A stretch of 64,000 nucleotides of DNA from Pseudomonas viridiflava (GCF_900590755.1 NZ_UUOC01000044.1:1-64000); one strand, 5' to 3'. Positions 52,960 through 62,880 are shown, numbered from the stretch's first letter. Made by a program: numbers and translations. Notes: generated by a model from the sequence alone, not told the origin.

Positions 52960-55900
52960 TCACCGCAACAACCGATCCCGCACCTGTGCCATGGCCTGTT
53001 GATCCAGCTCCAGCCAATACTGTGGTTTACCCGCGATGGTTGCAGCCGCCGGGATGCCATCTCGGTAAACCAGACGATTACCCACCAGCGCCGGAACCTT
53101 GCTACCCGGCAGCAGGGTGCCAACCAGATTCAACGGGTCGACGCCGCTCAAACTGATCAGGCTGCCATCCAGTGGCCGCTTGCGGATTTCCCGCAGAACC
53201 GGGATCGCTTCAGGCAACGCGAATTGCTCTCCCGCCAATCCGCTGACAAACCGACCACCGCGAATCTCTCCCCGTGCTTCGAGCCGGTGGAACGTGCGCA
53301 ACAACTCTCGCCAACTCGGCAACCAATCTGCCTCTCGCTCCAGCAGGCGCCAGAACACCACGCCATAACGGCGCAGCAAGGTCATGGCTATGTGCTCCAG
53401 AACCGCCGGGTCGATAGCTTGAGGGCGCTTGCTCTCAGTGGCGACCGACAGCGGCGAGCGCCGCAACAACGCCCAGCGCCCGGCATCGTCCATACCCCCG
53501 ATAAACGCGCCGCGATTACGCCGGCTGGTATGGGCCGAGCGTTTGCTGGCGGGCGTGATGAGCGCGCGCAACCCGGCAAAACTGTCAGCATTGACCAGCC
53601 CCGCCGCGACCAACTCCTGCAAGGCGATTTCCAATTCAGTGCGCAACAGATGCGCTTCGCTGACCAGCTCATCGAAAAACATCGCGCCGTGGCTACTCAA
53701 TGCGGCATGCACTTTCTGCGCTTTGAGTGACAACTCTTCGGGTGACGATTGCCCGGTCAGCCCGCTCCACAGGTTCACCTGGCTGCGCGGCAACAACACA
53801 ATCGGCGTACTGCGCAGTGCAGCGGCGCCGGGTTTGCCGTTGGCGGCCAAACGAGTCCAGACGACTTTGCCCGAACGGCAGATTTCATCTAGCCAGCTTT
53901 GCGAGTAATCCTTCAGTCGCGCGGGCAACAGATCGCTGTCCCACGCTCCGGCTGCGGCGCTGAAGCCTTCCAGCTGGCCGATGATTTCCGGCAGCGCGGC
54001 CTGGCCCTGGCTGCGGGTAGCGGCGGATAAATGCTGCCAGTCGAACAGAAAACGCATGAAGTCCTGCAACGACACCGGCTCAATTTCCCGGCGAAGGCGC
54101 TTGACCGTGTAGCGATGAATCCGCGCCAGCAAATGCCGCTCGCACCATTGATCCTCGCTGGCGCCGGGGCTGAAGCGTCCGCGCAATACATAGCCTTCGC
54201 TTTCCAGTCTCGCCAATGCCTGAGCGATGCTGCTGGCGCTTAGCGCTAACGGCTGGGCAATCTCAGCCACCGGCAGTGGACCAAAGCCACTCAAGCGGGC
54301 GCGAACCACCTCGACAATCGCCTCGTCGCGTTCCCAGGCCTCATCGAAATCCTGCAGCGCCTCAAGCGGCGGATGTATTTCAGCCTGTGGATAAATGGCT
54401 CGCAGGCACGTCAGACGCTCGATGGCGATCCACAACGCCTGATCAGCGCTGACCTGCAAGCGCGTTGCCCGGCCTGAACGGGCCAGAGTCTCCAGCCATT
54501 TCATCCATTCCGGCCGCGTTCCCGCCTCGGCACCGCCTATGCAACTGAGGCTCATCAGCGCTTCATGCATTTCATCGATGTTCTGCGGCTGCGGCCAGGC
54601 TTCTTCGCCCACCGCTACAATGGCCTCGGCATCCAGCGCACCCAGGTCGTCTGAGGATTGCGGATCACTCCAGCGGCGGTTTAGCACGGCTTGGGTGCGG
54701 CGTTCTTCCAGAGGCGCATCGTCGAGGAAGGCATAAGGCCGTGCGTTGAGAATTTCGGCAGCGAGGGGCGAAGGCGCGGGCAAATCCCGGGCAATCAACC
54801 GCACCTCGCCGGCTTCCATGCGCCGCAGCAGTGTCAGCCAGCCTTCGGCGTCCATGGCTTCGTGCAGGCAATCATCGAGGGTTTGTTCGATCAGCGGATG
54901 CTCCGGCACTTCCCGTTCGCCGACGACATTTTCCAGGCAGGCGATCTGGTCGGGAAAGACCGTGGCGATCAAGTCTTCGCTCTTCATCCGTTGCAGTTGC
55001 GGCGCAACTTTGCGTCCGCCGCTATAACGCGGCAAGGCCAAGGCCGTGCCAGCGTTCCAGCGCCAGCGCACGCCAAACAATGGCGCATCCAGCACCGCCT
55101 GAATCAGCAGATGTTCGGCGCTGTTGGAATTCAAATAACGCCAGACTTCATCCAGCGCAAAGCTATGGCTGGTGGACAGCGACAGCACAATGGCGTCTTC
55201 GCTGGCGGCGGCCTGCAATTCGAAATTAAAGGTGCGGCAGAAGCGTTTGCGCAGCGCCAGACCCCAGGCGCGGTTGACCCGGCTGCCGAAGGGCGTGTGG
55301 ATGATCAGCTGCGTGCCGCCGGACTCGTCGAAAAAACGTTCCATGATCAGCGTGTCTTGGGACGGCAGCGCGCTCAGCACCGAACGGGTCCGCGCCAGGT
55401 AATCCACCAGTTGCTCGGCGCTGGCCAGGTTCAGCCCCAACGTGTCGATCAGCCAGTCGGTGCAGGGCTGCAAGTCGCCAGGGTGGGCGCCCAGCAGTTC
55501 GTCGATCTGCCCTTGCAGGCGCGCGACCGCGAAGGACAATTCATCGCTGCGCCCCGGCGCTTCACCGAGCCAGAACGGAATATTCGGCGGTTGGCCCTGA
55601 GCGTCTTCGACTCGCACTCGGCCGGTCTCGATGCGCAGGATGCGATACGAGGTGTTGCCCAGCTGGAAGATGTCCCCAGCAATGCTTTCCACGGCGAAGT
55701 CTTCATTGACCGTGCCGATGTTCAGCGCCTGGGGTTCGAGGATCACGCTGTAGTCGGCGTTGTCCGGGATGGTCCCGCCGCTGGTTACGGCCGTCAGCTT
55801 GCTGCCCCGCCGCCCGCGTAATGTCCGGGTCAGCGCGTCGCGATGCAGATAGGCACTGCGCACACCCTGACGACCGCTGTAACCCTCGGCCAGCATACTC

Positions 55901-57282
55901 AGCAGGGCTTGATAGTGGTCGGCGTCCAGCTCGGCATAGGGCGACGCCTGACGGAACATATCCAGCAGCGCTTGTTCGTGCCACTCCTGCAAACTCACTT
56001 CGGCGACGATCTGCTGCGCAAGGACATCCAGCGGCGCCTTGGGAATCTGCAAGATATCCAGCTCTCCGCGCCTTACGCAGTCCAGCAGTGCGGCGCACTC
56101 GATCAAGTCGTCCCGAGAGGTGGCGAACAACCGACCTTTGGGCGTGCCCCCGACATGGTGCCCGGAGCGGCCGACCCGTTGCAGAAACGCGGAGATAGAG
56201 CGCGGCGAAGCAATCTGACAGACCAGATCCACGTCGCCGATATCGATCCCCAGTTCCAGCGACGCTGTGGCGATCAACACCTGCAAGTCACCGCGCTTGA
56301 GGCGTTGTTCGGCGTCGAGGCGCTGTTCCTTGGCCAGGCTGCCGTGATGCGCGGCGACCGCGTCTTTGCTCAGGCGATCGCTCAGATGCCGGGCCATGCG
56401 CTCGGCCATACGCCGGGTGTTGACGAAAATCAGCGTGGTGCGGTGTTCACGGGCCAGTTCGGCGAGGCGGTCGTACACCAGCTCCCAGACGTCATTGGCC
56501 ATGACCGGCCCGAGTGCCACGGGCGGCACCTCGATGCCCAGATCCCGTGGGCGGGCGTGGCCGATATCGACGATGGCGCAGGGACGTTTGATCGGGTCGG
56601 CGCCGACCAGAAACCTGGACACCAATTCGATGGGCTTTTGCGTAGCTGACAGGCCGATGCGTAACAAAGGCTCGGCGCACAGCGCTTGCAGACGTTCGAG
56701 GGTCAAAGCGAGATGACTGCCCCGTTTGCTGGCGGCAATGGCGTGGATTTCATCGACGATCACCGTGCGGGTGCTGGCGAGCATGCGCCGCCCTGAATCC
56801 GAGCCGAGCAGCACGTACAGCGATTCTGGCGTGGTCACCAGAATATGCGGCGCGGTCTTGCGCATGGCCGCTCGATCTTTCTGCGGCGTATCGCCGGTGC
56901 GCACAGCTGTAGTAATACGTAGCGGCGGCAGACCCATGCGCTCCAATTGCGCGGTGATGCCCGCCAGCGGGTTTTGCAGGTTGATCTGGATATCGTTGGA
57001 CAGCGCCTTGAGGGGCGAGACGTAGACCACAAAAGTCTGCTCGGGCAATTCACCTCCGTGCTCAAGGCCCTGATGGACCAGATCATCGAGTACCGCGAGG
57101 AACGCCGTGAGGGTTTTGCCGGAGCCGGTGGGCGCGGCAATCAGCGTCGAACGCCGCGCCTTGATCAACGGCCACGCCTGAGCCTGAGCGGGTGTCACCG
57201 CTGGGAACGTACTGCGAAACCACGCGCTGACCGCCGGATGAAAACCGTCGAGCGCCGGGTCTGGGATATGAGGAAGATTCAT
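52960..57282 (-). CDS. lhr: Lhr, long ATP-dependent DNA helicase
   Basis: The 1440-aa protein is a full-length Lhr (core plus C-terminal domain). It has Walker A PTGSGKT (51-57), the DEIH box (VDEIHAIA), FVNTRRMAERMA and motif VI QRVGRSGHH, then the winged-helix and Lhr-specific domains and a long C-terminal part. It is a superfamily 2 3'-5' helicase of DNA damage response in mycobacteria. The role in Pseudomonas is not settled. The start is taken at ATG 57282 (MNLPHIPDPALDGFH). A TTG at 57318 with GAGG before it is an alternative. Confidence 0.93.
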   Translation of the reverse strand: MNLPHIPDPALDGFHPAVSAWFRSTFPAVTPAQAQAWPLIKARRSTLIAAPTGSGKTLTAFLAVLDDLVHQGLEHGGELPEQTFVVYVSPLKALSNDIQINLQNPLAGITAQLERMGLPPLRITTAVRTGDTPQKDRAAMRKTAPHILVTTPESLYVLLGSDSGRRMLASTRTVIVDEIHAIAASKRGSHLALTLERLQALCAEPLLRIGLSATQKPIELVSRFLVGADPIKRPCAIVDIGHARPRDLGIEVPPVALGPVMANDVWELVYDRLAELAREHRTTLIFVNTRRMAERMARHLSDRLSKDAVAAHHGSLAKEQRLDAEQRLKRGDLQVLIATASLELGIDIGDVDLVCQIASPRSISAFLQRVGRSGHHVGGTPKGRLFATSRDDLIECAALLDCVRRGELDILQIPKAPLDVLAQQIVAEVSLQEWHEQALLDMFRQASPYAELDADHYQALLSMLAEGYSGRQGVRSAYLHRDALTRTLRGRRGSKLTAVTSGGTIPDNADYSVILEPQALNIGTVNEDFAVESIAGDIFQLGNTSYRILRIETGRVRVEDAQGQPPNIPFWLGEAPGRSDELSFAVARLQGQIDELLGAHPGDLQPCTDWLIDTLGLNLASAEQLVDYLARTRSVLSALPSQDTLIMERFFDESGGTQLIIHTPFGSRVNRAWGLALRKRFCRTFNFELQAAASEDAIVLSLSTSHSFALDEVWRYLNSNSAEHLLIQAVLDAPLFGVRWRWNAGTALALPRYSGGRKVAPQLQRMKSEDLIATVFPDQIACLENVVGEREVPEHPLIEQTLDDCLHEAMDAEGWLTLLRRMEAGEVRLIARDLPAPSPLAAEILNARPYAFLDDAPLEERRTQAVLNRRWSDPQSSDDLGALDAEAIVAVGEEAWPQPQNIDEMHEALMSLSCIGGAEAGTRPEWMKWLETLARSGRATRLQVSADQALWIAIERLTCLRAIYPQAEIHPPLEALQDFDEAWERDEAIVEVVRARLSGFGPLPVAEIAQPLALSASSIAQALARLESEGYVLRGRFSPGASEDQWCERHLLARIHRYTVKRLRREIEPVSLQDFMRFLFDWQHLSAATRSQGQAALPEIIGQLEGFSAAAGAWDSDLLPARLKDYSQSWLDEICRSGKVVWTRLAANGKPGAAALRSTPIVLLPRSQVNLWSGLTGQSSPEELSLKAQKVHAALSSHGAMFFDELVSEAHLLRTELEIALQELVAAGLVNADSFAGLRALITPASKRSAHTSRRNRGAFIGGMDDAGRWALLRRSPLSVATESKRPQAIDPAVLEHIAMTLLRRYGVVFWRLLEREADWLPSWRELLRTFHRLEARGEIRGGRFVSGLAGEQFALPEAIPVLREIRKRPLDGSLISLSGVDPLNLVGTLLPGSKVPALVGNRLVYRDGIPAAATIAGKPQYWLELDQQAMAQVRDRLLR

Positions 57283-57361
57283 GGGGAAATTAATGAGGGT
57301 GTGGGCGTGAAGATGCAAGCGCCTCTGATCGGTGGTGTTGAGTAACGCTGTAGCCGCTGAC

Positions 57362-57434
57362 TGTAGGAGCTGCCGAAGGCTGCGAAGGCGGTGTTTCAGA
57401 CAAATTGCTTTCGCAGCCTTCGGCAGCTCCTACA
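57362..57434. repeat. Inverted REP pair (GTAGGAGCTGCCG family)
   Basis: The arm TGTAGGAGCTGCCGAAGGCT continues to 57386, and its exact reverse complement lies at 57410-57434. It sits between the divergent lhr and RmlD-like genes. Confidence 0.88.
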
Positions 57435-57558
57435 AGAATGTATTCCATGGAACCCCCCCACAAACCCTAACGGTTGGGGGATAAGCGGCAACGTGGTATG
57501 TTTGCTGGCGTTTTACACTTATGTTTTCAATGAATTTGATACCGAGCCTGCTGACTCT

Positions 57559-58443
57559 ATGCGAATGCGCCTTATGCTGTTGGGCGGCGGGAATGCCCTT
57601 GGGCAGGCGCTGATTCGTCTGGGTGCCGAGGAAGACATTGGCTTCCTGGCACCGCGTCCGCCGCAAGACGGCTGGGACGCAGCGAGTCTGACGCAACTGC
57701 TTGATGACACCCGTCCGGATGCCTTGATCAACCTTGCCTACTATTTCGACTGGTTTCAGGCGGAATCGGTAAGCGAGTCGCGTCTGGCCAGCCAGGAACG
57801 CTCGGTCGAGCGTCTTGCCCAGCTGTGCCAACACCACAACATCACCCTGTTGCAGCCGTCCAGCTACCGCGTGTTCGACGGTTCCCGTGCGACCGCCTAC
57901 AGCGAGAAAGACGAGCCGGTGCCCCTCGGGTTACGCGGTCAGGCTTTATTGCGTATCGAGCAAAGCGTGCGCGCTACTTGCCCGCAGCACCTGTTGCTGC
58001 GTTTCGGCTGGTTGCTCGATGACAGCACCGACGGCGTATTGGGTCGTTTCCTGACCCGCGCCAAGCTGCCGCAAGAACTGCTGATGGCCGATGACCGCCG
58101 TGGCAATCCGACCCCGGTGGACGACGCCGCGCGGGTGATCATCGCGGTGCTCAAACAGCTCGATTGCGAGTCGCCGTTGTGGGGCACTTACCACTACGCC
58201 GGTCACGAAGCCACCACGCCGCTGGCGCTGGGGCAGGCGATCCTGACCGAAGCCCATCTGTTGCATCCGCTGGCGATTGAGTCGCCCACCGCCCAGGCCC
58301 ATGCCGCCGGTGCCGATGCAAGTGATGAGCCGCAACACGGCGTGCTGGCCTGCAAGAAAATCCTCCATACCTTCGGTATCAAGCCCCGCGCCTGGCGTGC
58401 CGGGTTGCCGAGCCTTCTGGATCGTTACTACCGACATGTCTGA
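57559..58443 (+). CDS. RmlD-like sugar nucleotide-binding protein
   Basis: The 294-aa protein is an extended SDR of the dTDP-4-dehydrorhamnose reductase type. The N-terminal MRLMLLGGGNALGQALIRL is the dinucleotide site, and DALINLAYYFDWF and QPSSYRVFDG match family segments. The catalytic YxxxK is not obvious, so activity is uncertain. The start at 57559 or 57565 gives the standard beginning, while the reading from 57391 runs through the REP pair. It overlaps the next epimerase gene by 8 bp. The pair corresponds to P. aeruginosa PA4069-PA4068. Confidence 0.85.
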   Translation: MRMRLMLLGGGNALGQALIRLGAEEDIGFLAPRPPQDGWDAASLTQLLDDTRPDALINLAYYFDWFQAESVSESRLASQERSVERLAQLCQHHNITLLQPSSYRVFDGSRATAYSEKDEPVPLGLRGQALLRIEQSVRATCPQHLLLRFGWLLDDSTDGVLGRFLTRAKLPQELLMADDRRGNPTPVDDAARVIIAVLKQLDCESPLWGTYHYAGHEATTPLALGQAILTEAHLLHPLAIESPTAQAHAAGADASDEPQHGVLACKKILHTFGIKPRAWRAGLPSLLDRYYRHV

Positions 58444-59365
58444 TGCTCCTGTTCTCATCACCGGCGGCGCCGGTTTCATCGGTTCACACCTGACGGATGC
58501 GCTCTTGGCCCAGGGCCATGCGGTGCGGGTGCTGGATGATCTGTCCACCGGCAAACGCAGCAACCTGCCGCTGGATAACCCACGGGTTGAACTGATCGAA
58601 GGCGATGTCGCCGACGCTGCACTGGTAGCGCGCGCCGCCGAAGGCTGCAAAGCGGTGGTGCATCTGGCGGCGGTGGCTTCAGTGCAAGCCTCGGTGGACG
58701 ACCCGGTGCGCACGCATCAAAGTAACTTCATCGGCACCCTGAACGTGTGCGAAGCCATGCGTGAAGCGGGCATCAAGCGCGTGGTGTTTGCCTCCAGCGC
58801 TGCGGTGTATGGCAACAATGGCGAAGGCGAGGCGATCAGCGAAGACACGCCCAAGGCACCGTTGACGCCCTACGCCTCGGACAAGTTGTCCAGCGAACAC
58901 TACCTGGATTTCTATGGCCGCCAGCATGGTCTGGAGCCGGTGATTTTCCGCTTCTTCAATATCTTCGGCCCGCGCCAGGATCCGTCCTCGCCGTACTCCG
59001 GCGTGATCAGCATCTTTGCCGAACGCGCCGAGAAAGGCCTGCCCATCGCTGTGTTTGGCGATGGCGAGCAAACCCGGGATTTCTTCTACGTCGGCGACGT
59101 GGTCAAGCTGCTGACTCAGGCGCTGGATCTGCCGCAAGTCGAGCCCGGCGCTGTCAATGTGGGTTTGAACAAAACGACTTCTTTGAATCAGCTGCTTGCC
59201 GCGCTGGCGGAAGTGGTCGGCAAACAGTCTGAAGTCACCTACCAGCCTCCACGCTCTGGCGACATCCGCCATTCACGGGCCAACAACCAGCGTTTGCTGG
59301 CGCGGTTCACCCTGGGTGAGCCGACGCCGTTGAAGGTTGGGTTGGCGAGGTTGCTGGGGCGATAA
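58436..59365 (+). CDS. NAD-dependent sugar nucleotide epimerase/dehydratase
   Basis: The 309-aa extended SDR resembles UDP-glucose 4-epimerase (GalE/WbpP group). It has the NAD motif GGAGFIGSHL near the N-terminus, the catalytic Ser pair in FASSAAVYG and YASDK (Tyr and Lys), and FRFFNIFGPRQ in the sugar-binding part. It probably makes a nucleotide sugar for surface polysaccharide. Start 58436 (MSDAPVLITGG) overlaps the upstream gene, which implies coupling. A bidirectional terminator follows. Confidence 0.92.
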   Translation: MSDAPVLITGGAGFIGSHLTDALLAQGHAVRVLDDLSTGKRSNLPLDNPRVELIEGDVADAALVARAAEGCKAVVHLAAVASVQASVDDPVRTHQSNFIGTLNVCEAMREAGIKRVVFASSAAVYGNNGEGEAISEDTPKAPLTPYASDKLSSEHYLDFYGRQHGLEPVIFRFFNIFGPRQDPSSPYSGVISIFAERAEKGLPIAVFGDGEQTRDFFYVGDVVKLLTQALDLPQVEPGAVNVGLNKTTSLNQLLAALAEVVGKQSEVTYQPPRSGDIRHSRANNQRLLARFTLGEPTPLKVGLARLLGR

Positions 59366-59383
59366 CCCCAGACTGAGGCGCAC

Positions 59384-59411
59384 AAAAAAAGCACCGTGAG
59401 GTGCTTTTTTT
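59384..59411. terminator. Bidirectional terminator between the epimerase gene and oprG
   Basis: AAAAAAAGCACC (59384-59395) and GGTGCTTTTTTT (59400-59411) with loop GTGA. The A and T runs allow it to work on both strands. Confidence 0.9.
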
Positions 59412-59416
59412 GTTTG

Positions 59417-59502
59417 TTGGAGCGAGGCTTGCCCGCGAATCAGGCACCACGGTATTGCATATACACCGCGTTATCGTTCTTCGCGGGCAAGCCTCGCTCC
59501 AA
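59417..59502. repeat. Inverted REP pair (GCTTGCCCGCG family)
   Basis: The arm TTGGAGCGAGGCTTGCCCGC (from 59417) has its reverse complement at 59480-59502. It is the same family as the array at 52643-52939. It lies between the terminator and the oprG stop. Confidence 0.88.
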
Positions 59503-59511
59503 CAGGTTCTC

Positions 59512-60198
59512 TTAAAACTTGTAACCCACACCAACCATGTAAACCCAAGGATCGATATCCACATCAACCTTGGTCTTGCCCACGCTCAGGGCCGACGGAC
59601 CATCAACGGTCGCTTCGGTGTCGATGTCCACATACCAGACCGAGGCGTTGAGCAGGATATTGTCGGTCAGCAGGTAGTCCATACCGATTTGACCGGCCAG
59701 ACCCACCGAGTCTTTCAGTTTCAGGTTGCTGAAGCCCTGGCTCTTGCGATTGCCAGTCAAGTCAGTATCGAAAAAGGTGGTGTAGTTGATGCCTATACCC
59801 GCGTATGGCTGGAACTTTGACGAAGCTTCCATCGGGTAGTACTGCAGCGACAAGGTCGGTGGCAGTTGCTTGATATCACCCAGCTTGCCGTCCAGACCAG
59901 CGCCCAGACCTTTGACCGAAACAGTGTGGCTGAACGGAGTCGCTGCCAGCAGTTCGATACCCACGTGCGGGGTGATCATGTAGCCGAAGGTCAGGCCGAG
60001 CTGGTTTTCGCCATCTACCGTCGCCTTGGTGCCGGAGACCTTGCTGCCGTCCAGACGGATTTCGCCGCTGTCTTCGTTAGGTTCGACATGCGCCACACCG
60101 GCGCGGACGATGAAATCACCGGCCTCATAAGCCTGGGCGGCGAAAGGGGCGCTGAGCGCCAGCGCGAAAAGGGAAGCGCTGAGCAAGGTCTTGTTCAT
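59512..60198 (-). CDS. oprG: OprG, OmpW-family outer membrane porin
   Basis: The 228-aa protein has a 23-residue signal peptide (cut near FAAQA/YEAGD) and an eight-stranded beta-barrel ending in the aromatic C-terminus VYMVGVGYKF. OmpW proteins pass small hydrophobic compounds sideways through the barrel wall. P. aeruginosa OprG (PA4067) has the same neighbours on both sides and is induced under low oxygen. The start at 60198 has GGAG upstream. An FNR/Anr-like site lies at 60263-60276. Confidence 0.92.
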   Translation of the reverse strand: MNKTLLSASLFALALSAPFAAQAYEAGDFIVRAGVAHVEPNEDSGEIRLDGSKVSGTKATVDGENQLGLTFGYMITPHVGIELLAATPFSHTVSVKGLGAGLDGKLGDIKQLPPTLSLQYYPMEASSKFQPYAGIGINYTTFFDTDLTGNRKSQGFSNLKLKDSVGLAGQIGMDYLLTDNILLNASVWYVDIDTEATVDGPSALSVGKTKVDVDIDPWVYMVGVGYKF

Positions 60199-60235
60199 GG
60201 GGGCTCCAAAAGGCGGTTCAAGTTGTCTGTTGCCA

Positions 60236-60276
60236 ATGTTACGGCCCGGCAAAAGGGCGGCTTTGACACAGCTCAA
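60236..60276 (-). promoter_or_regulatory. Anr/FNR-type site and -10 box of oprG
   Basis: TTGACACAGCTCAA (60263-60276) keeps the TTGA-N6-TCAA core of FNR-family sites. Its centre is 31 bp from a -10-like TAACAT (minus strand, 60241-60236), the exact spacing of a class II activated promoter. The predicted start leaves a leader of about 30 nt. Confidence 0.65.
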
Positions 60277-60303
60277 TGAAATCGCGATGAAGCCTCTGAA
60301 CAC

Positions 60304-60825
60304 TTATTTATCAGGCAACTCATAAACCAGAATCTTGTCGGCTTCCATCTGGTAGCCCGCATCGGCCAGTTCACTGGTGGTGGCTTTGACCTGCATCGGC
60401 CCTTCAATCCAGTACGGCTGATACAACTCCTCGACCTTCACACCCAGCTCGCTGGTGACATGCACGATCTGGTTCGACGGCGGTGGCGGCACGTGGATGC
60501 ACGCGCCGAAATAAGGCACCAGCAGGAATTCGATCACCCGACCTTCCTCGCTGACTTCCAGTGGCACGATGTAGCCAGGCAGGCGAACGTTTTTCCCGTC
60601 CAGCGCCTTGACCACCGGCGCATGGGGCGCCTGTTGGTGAGCTGCTGGCGCGGACTCTACCGACAGCGCATCGGACAGCCCGGACAGGTTATGAATTGGT
60701 GCTGTGATGGGCGCTATTTTCGGTGCGTCAGGCGGGATCATGTCTTCCCACGTCAGCACCCGCGGTTCGGCCGCCCACAACGGTGAGCTGACCGACAACA
60801 GCAAAACCAGCAACAAGCGCCGCAT
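60304..60825 (-). CDS. DUF3299 periplasmic protein
   Basis: The 173-aa protein has an N-terminal signal sequence (MRRLLLVLLLSVSSPLWAAE) and the DUF3299 signature DGKNVRLPGYIVPLEV ... FLLVPYFGACIHVPPPPSNQ. The Cys and His in that segment suggest metal binding. It is the last gene of the zinc-responsive cluster (PA4066 equivalent). ATG 60825 with GAGG nine bases upstream is preferred. An ATG at 60840 overlaps the permease stop (ATGA) and is also possible. Confidence 0.88.
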   Translation of the reverse strand: MRRLLLVLLLSVSSPLWAAEPRVLTWEDMIPPDAPKIAPITAPIHNLSGLSDALSVESAPAAHQQAPHAPVVKALDGKNVRLPGYIVPLEVSEEGRVIEFLLVPYFGACIHVPPPPSNQIVHVTSELGVKVEELYQPYWIEGPMQVKATTSELADAGYQMEADKILVYELPDK

Positions 60826-60836
60826 GTTCAACGTCC

Positions 60837-62102
60837 TCATAAACGGATCGACAAACCATCGGCCAACGACTGCCGATAGGCACGCCACGCGGGTACAACA
60901 CCCATCAGCAGCGCGGCCGCCAGAATGCCACCGAGCAGCGTCCATTCATATTCGCTGGGCAAAGAAAGCGGCAGAAACAAACCGTAGTTGCTTTGCACAT
61001 AGCCTTGAGCGGCGGCGATGCCGACATACAGCAGGACCGTGCCGCTCACCACCCCGGCCAGCGCCAGGGCGAAGGCTTCCATGATCAGCAGTGTTGCAAT
61101 GTGCCACGGCCGCGCGCCCACCGAGCGCAGAATCGCCATCTCCCGACGACGTTCGTTGAGGCTGGTGAGAATCGCCGTGAGCATGCCGATCAGGCCAGTC
61201 AGCACAACGAACAGGGAAATCACGAACAAGGCTTTTTCCGCCGTGCCCATCAGGCTCCACAGCTCCTGAAGCGCCACACCGGGGAGAATCGCCAGCAGCG
61301 GCTCGCCACGAAATTCATTGATCTGGCGCTGCACGGCAAAGGTGGCGATCTTGCTGTTCAGGCCCAGCATGAACGCGGTGATGGCTTTGGGCGTGAGGTC
61401 CATGTTGCGCGCCTGATCGGCAGAAATGCGTCCGGCGCCGTGGGCGGGCACGCCGTTTTGCCAGTCGATGTGAATGGCCTCCATGCCACCCAAACTGATG
61501 TGCAGCGTGCGATCCACCGGGGTGCCGGTACGCTTGAGAATCCCCACCACGGTGAATGGCTTGTCATCGTGCTTGACCAGGCTGACCACCGCCACGCCAT
61601 GGGCCAGCACCAGCTTGTCGCCCAACTTGTACTTCAGAGCGTCGGCGACTTCCGCGCCGAGCACCACTTCAAACGGATCCGTCTGAAACTCGCGACCTTC
61701 GGCCATCTGCAAATGCTGCTGGCGGCCAAATTGGTAATGCTCGAAATAGCTTTCGTTGGTGCCCATCACTCGATAACCGCGATGGGAATCGCCCAGGGAA
61801 ATCGGGATCGCCCATTTCACCTGTTTGCTGTTCGCCAGCTCTTCGTAACTGTCCCAGCGAATGTTGTTGGTGGCGTTGCCGATGCGGAACACCGAATACA
61901 GCAACAGGTTGATCGAGCCTGAACGCGCGCCGACGATCAAATCCGTGCCGCTGATGGTGCTGGCAAAACTGGCGCGCGCTTCGGTTCGCACCCGTTCGAC
62001 CGCCAGCAGCAGGCAGACAGATAAGGCGATGGCGAACGCAGTGAGGAATGCCGTGAAGCGGCGGTTTGCCAGGCTGGCCATGGCTAGACGAAACAAATAC
62101 AT
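60837..62102 (-). CDS. ABC transporter permease, FtsX/MacB-like
   Basis: The 421-aa protein has one N-terminal membrane helix (RFTAFLTAFAIALSVCLLLA), a large periplasmic MacB-PCD-like domain, and three C-terminal helices with the FtsX motif LTSLNERRREMAILRSVGAR. Such permeases move work across the membrane rather than transport ions in the classical way. It begins 1 bp after the ATPase stop, with GAGGTTTGAG in front. Equivalent to PA4065. Confidence 0.92.
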   Translation of the reverse strand: MYLFRLAMASLANRRFTAFLTAFAIALSVCLLLAVERVRTEARASFASTISGTDLIVGARSGSINLLLYSVFRIGNATNNIRWDSYEELANSKQVKWAIPISLGDSHRGYRVMGTNESYFEHYQFGRQQHLQMAEGREFQTDPFEVVLGAEVADALKYKLGDKLVLAHGVAVVSLVKHDDKPFTVVGILKRTGTPVDRTLHISLGGMEAIHIDWQNGVPAHGAGRISADQARNMDLTPKAITAFMLGLNSKIATFAVQRQINEFRGEPLLAILPGVALQELWSLMGTAEKALFVISLFVVLTGLIGMLTAILTSLNERRREMAILRSVGARPWHIATLLIMEAFALALAGVVSGTVLLYVGIAAAQGYVQSNYGLFLPLSLPSEYEWTLLGGILAAALLMGVVPAWRAYRQSLADGLSIRL

Positions 62103-62103
62103 C

Positions 62104-62814
62104 TCAAACCTCTGCGGCGACGGCGGCGCGATTAAGTTCGGACAACGACAGGCTGCGGTCGAACAGCGGGGCCAGGCTCTGGTCATGGCTGACAAACAAC
62201 AGGCTGGCGCCGGCTTCGCGGCATTCGGCGAACAGCAACTTGATGAACGCCTCGCGGGCGTCGGTATCCAGCGCCGAGGTGGGCTCGTCGGCAATCACCA
62301 GCTCCGGCTGACCGATCAAGGCGCGTGCGGCGGCGACCCGTTGCTGTTGACCGATGGACAAGGAGTCGGCGCGGCGGCCAAGCATTTCCGGGTCTTTCAG
62401 GCCCAGGTGAGCCAGCAGCGTCGTGGCGGCTTGTTCGACGCTGCCGTGGCGCTGATTCGCCCGTTCTGCACGTAGCTTGGAGAAGTGGCACGGCAACTCG
62501 ACGTTCTCGCATACCGACAGAAACGGCAGCAGGTTGAACTGCTGAAAGATGTAACCGGTGTGGTCAACCCGAAACCGGTCACGGGCACCCGCGGACAGCT
62601 GCGTCAGCTCCTGACCCAGCAGGCGAATGCTGCCGCGATTGGGCGTCTGCACGCCGCCCAACAGGCCGAGCAGGGTGGTCTTGCCGCTGCCGCTCGGGCC
62701 TTTGAGAAAAAGGGTTTCGCCCGCTTGGAGACGAAACTCCGGGATATCCAGCAACTGCGCATGCCCCGGCCAACTGAAGCCAAGGTCGCTAAGTTCGATA
62801 AGTGCTTGGGTCAT
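62104..62814 (-). CDS. ABC transporter ATP-binding protein, LolD/MacB-like
   Basis: The 236-aa ATPase has Walker A GPSGSGKT (39-46), signature LSIGQQQR, Walker B LVIADEP and the switch His in FVSHD. It pairs with the FtsX-like permease directly downstream. The start at 62814 (MTQALIELSDLGFSW) is preferred to 62868. Equivalent to PA4064 in the zinc-regulated cluster. Confidence 0.93.
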   Translation of the reverse strand: MTQALIELSDLGFSWPGHAQLLDIPEFRLQAGETLFLKGPSGSGKTTLLGLLGGVQTPNRGSIRLLGQELTQLSAGARDRFRVDHTGYIFQQFNLLPFLSVCENVELPCHFSKLRAERANQRHGSVEQAATTLLAHLGLKDPEMLGRRADSLSIGQQQRVAAARALIGQPELVIADEPTSALDTDAREAFIKLLFAECREAGASLLFVSHDQSLAPLFDRSLSLSELNRAAVAAEV

Positions 62815-62880
62815 AGCGGAGGTGCCTTTGATTAAACCAAACGACCGGGCAAGCCCGGTCGGTTTCAAACGCTGATGAAA

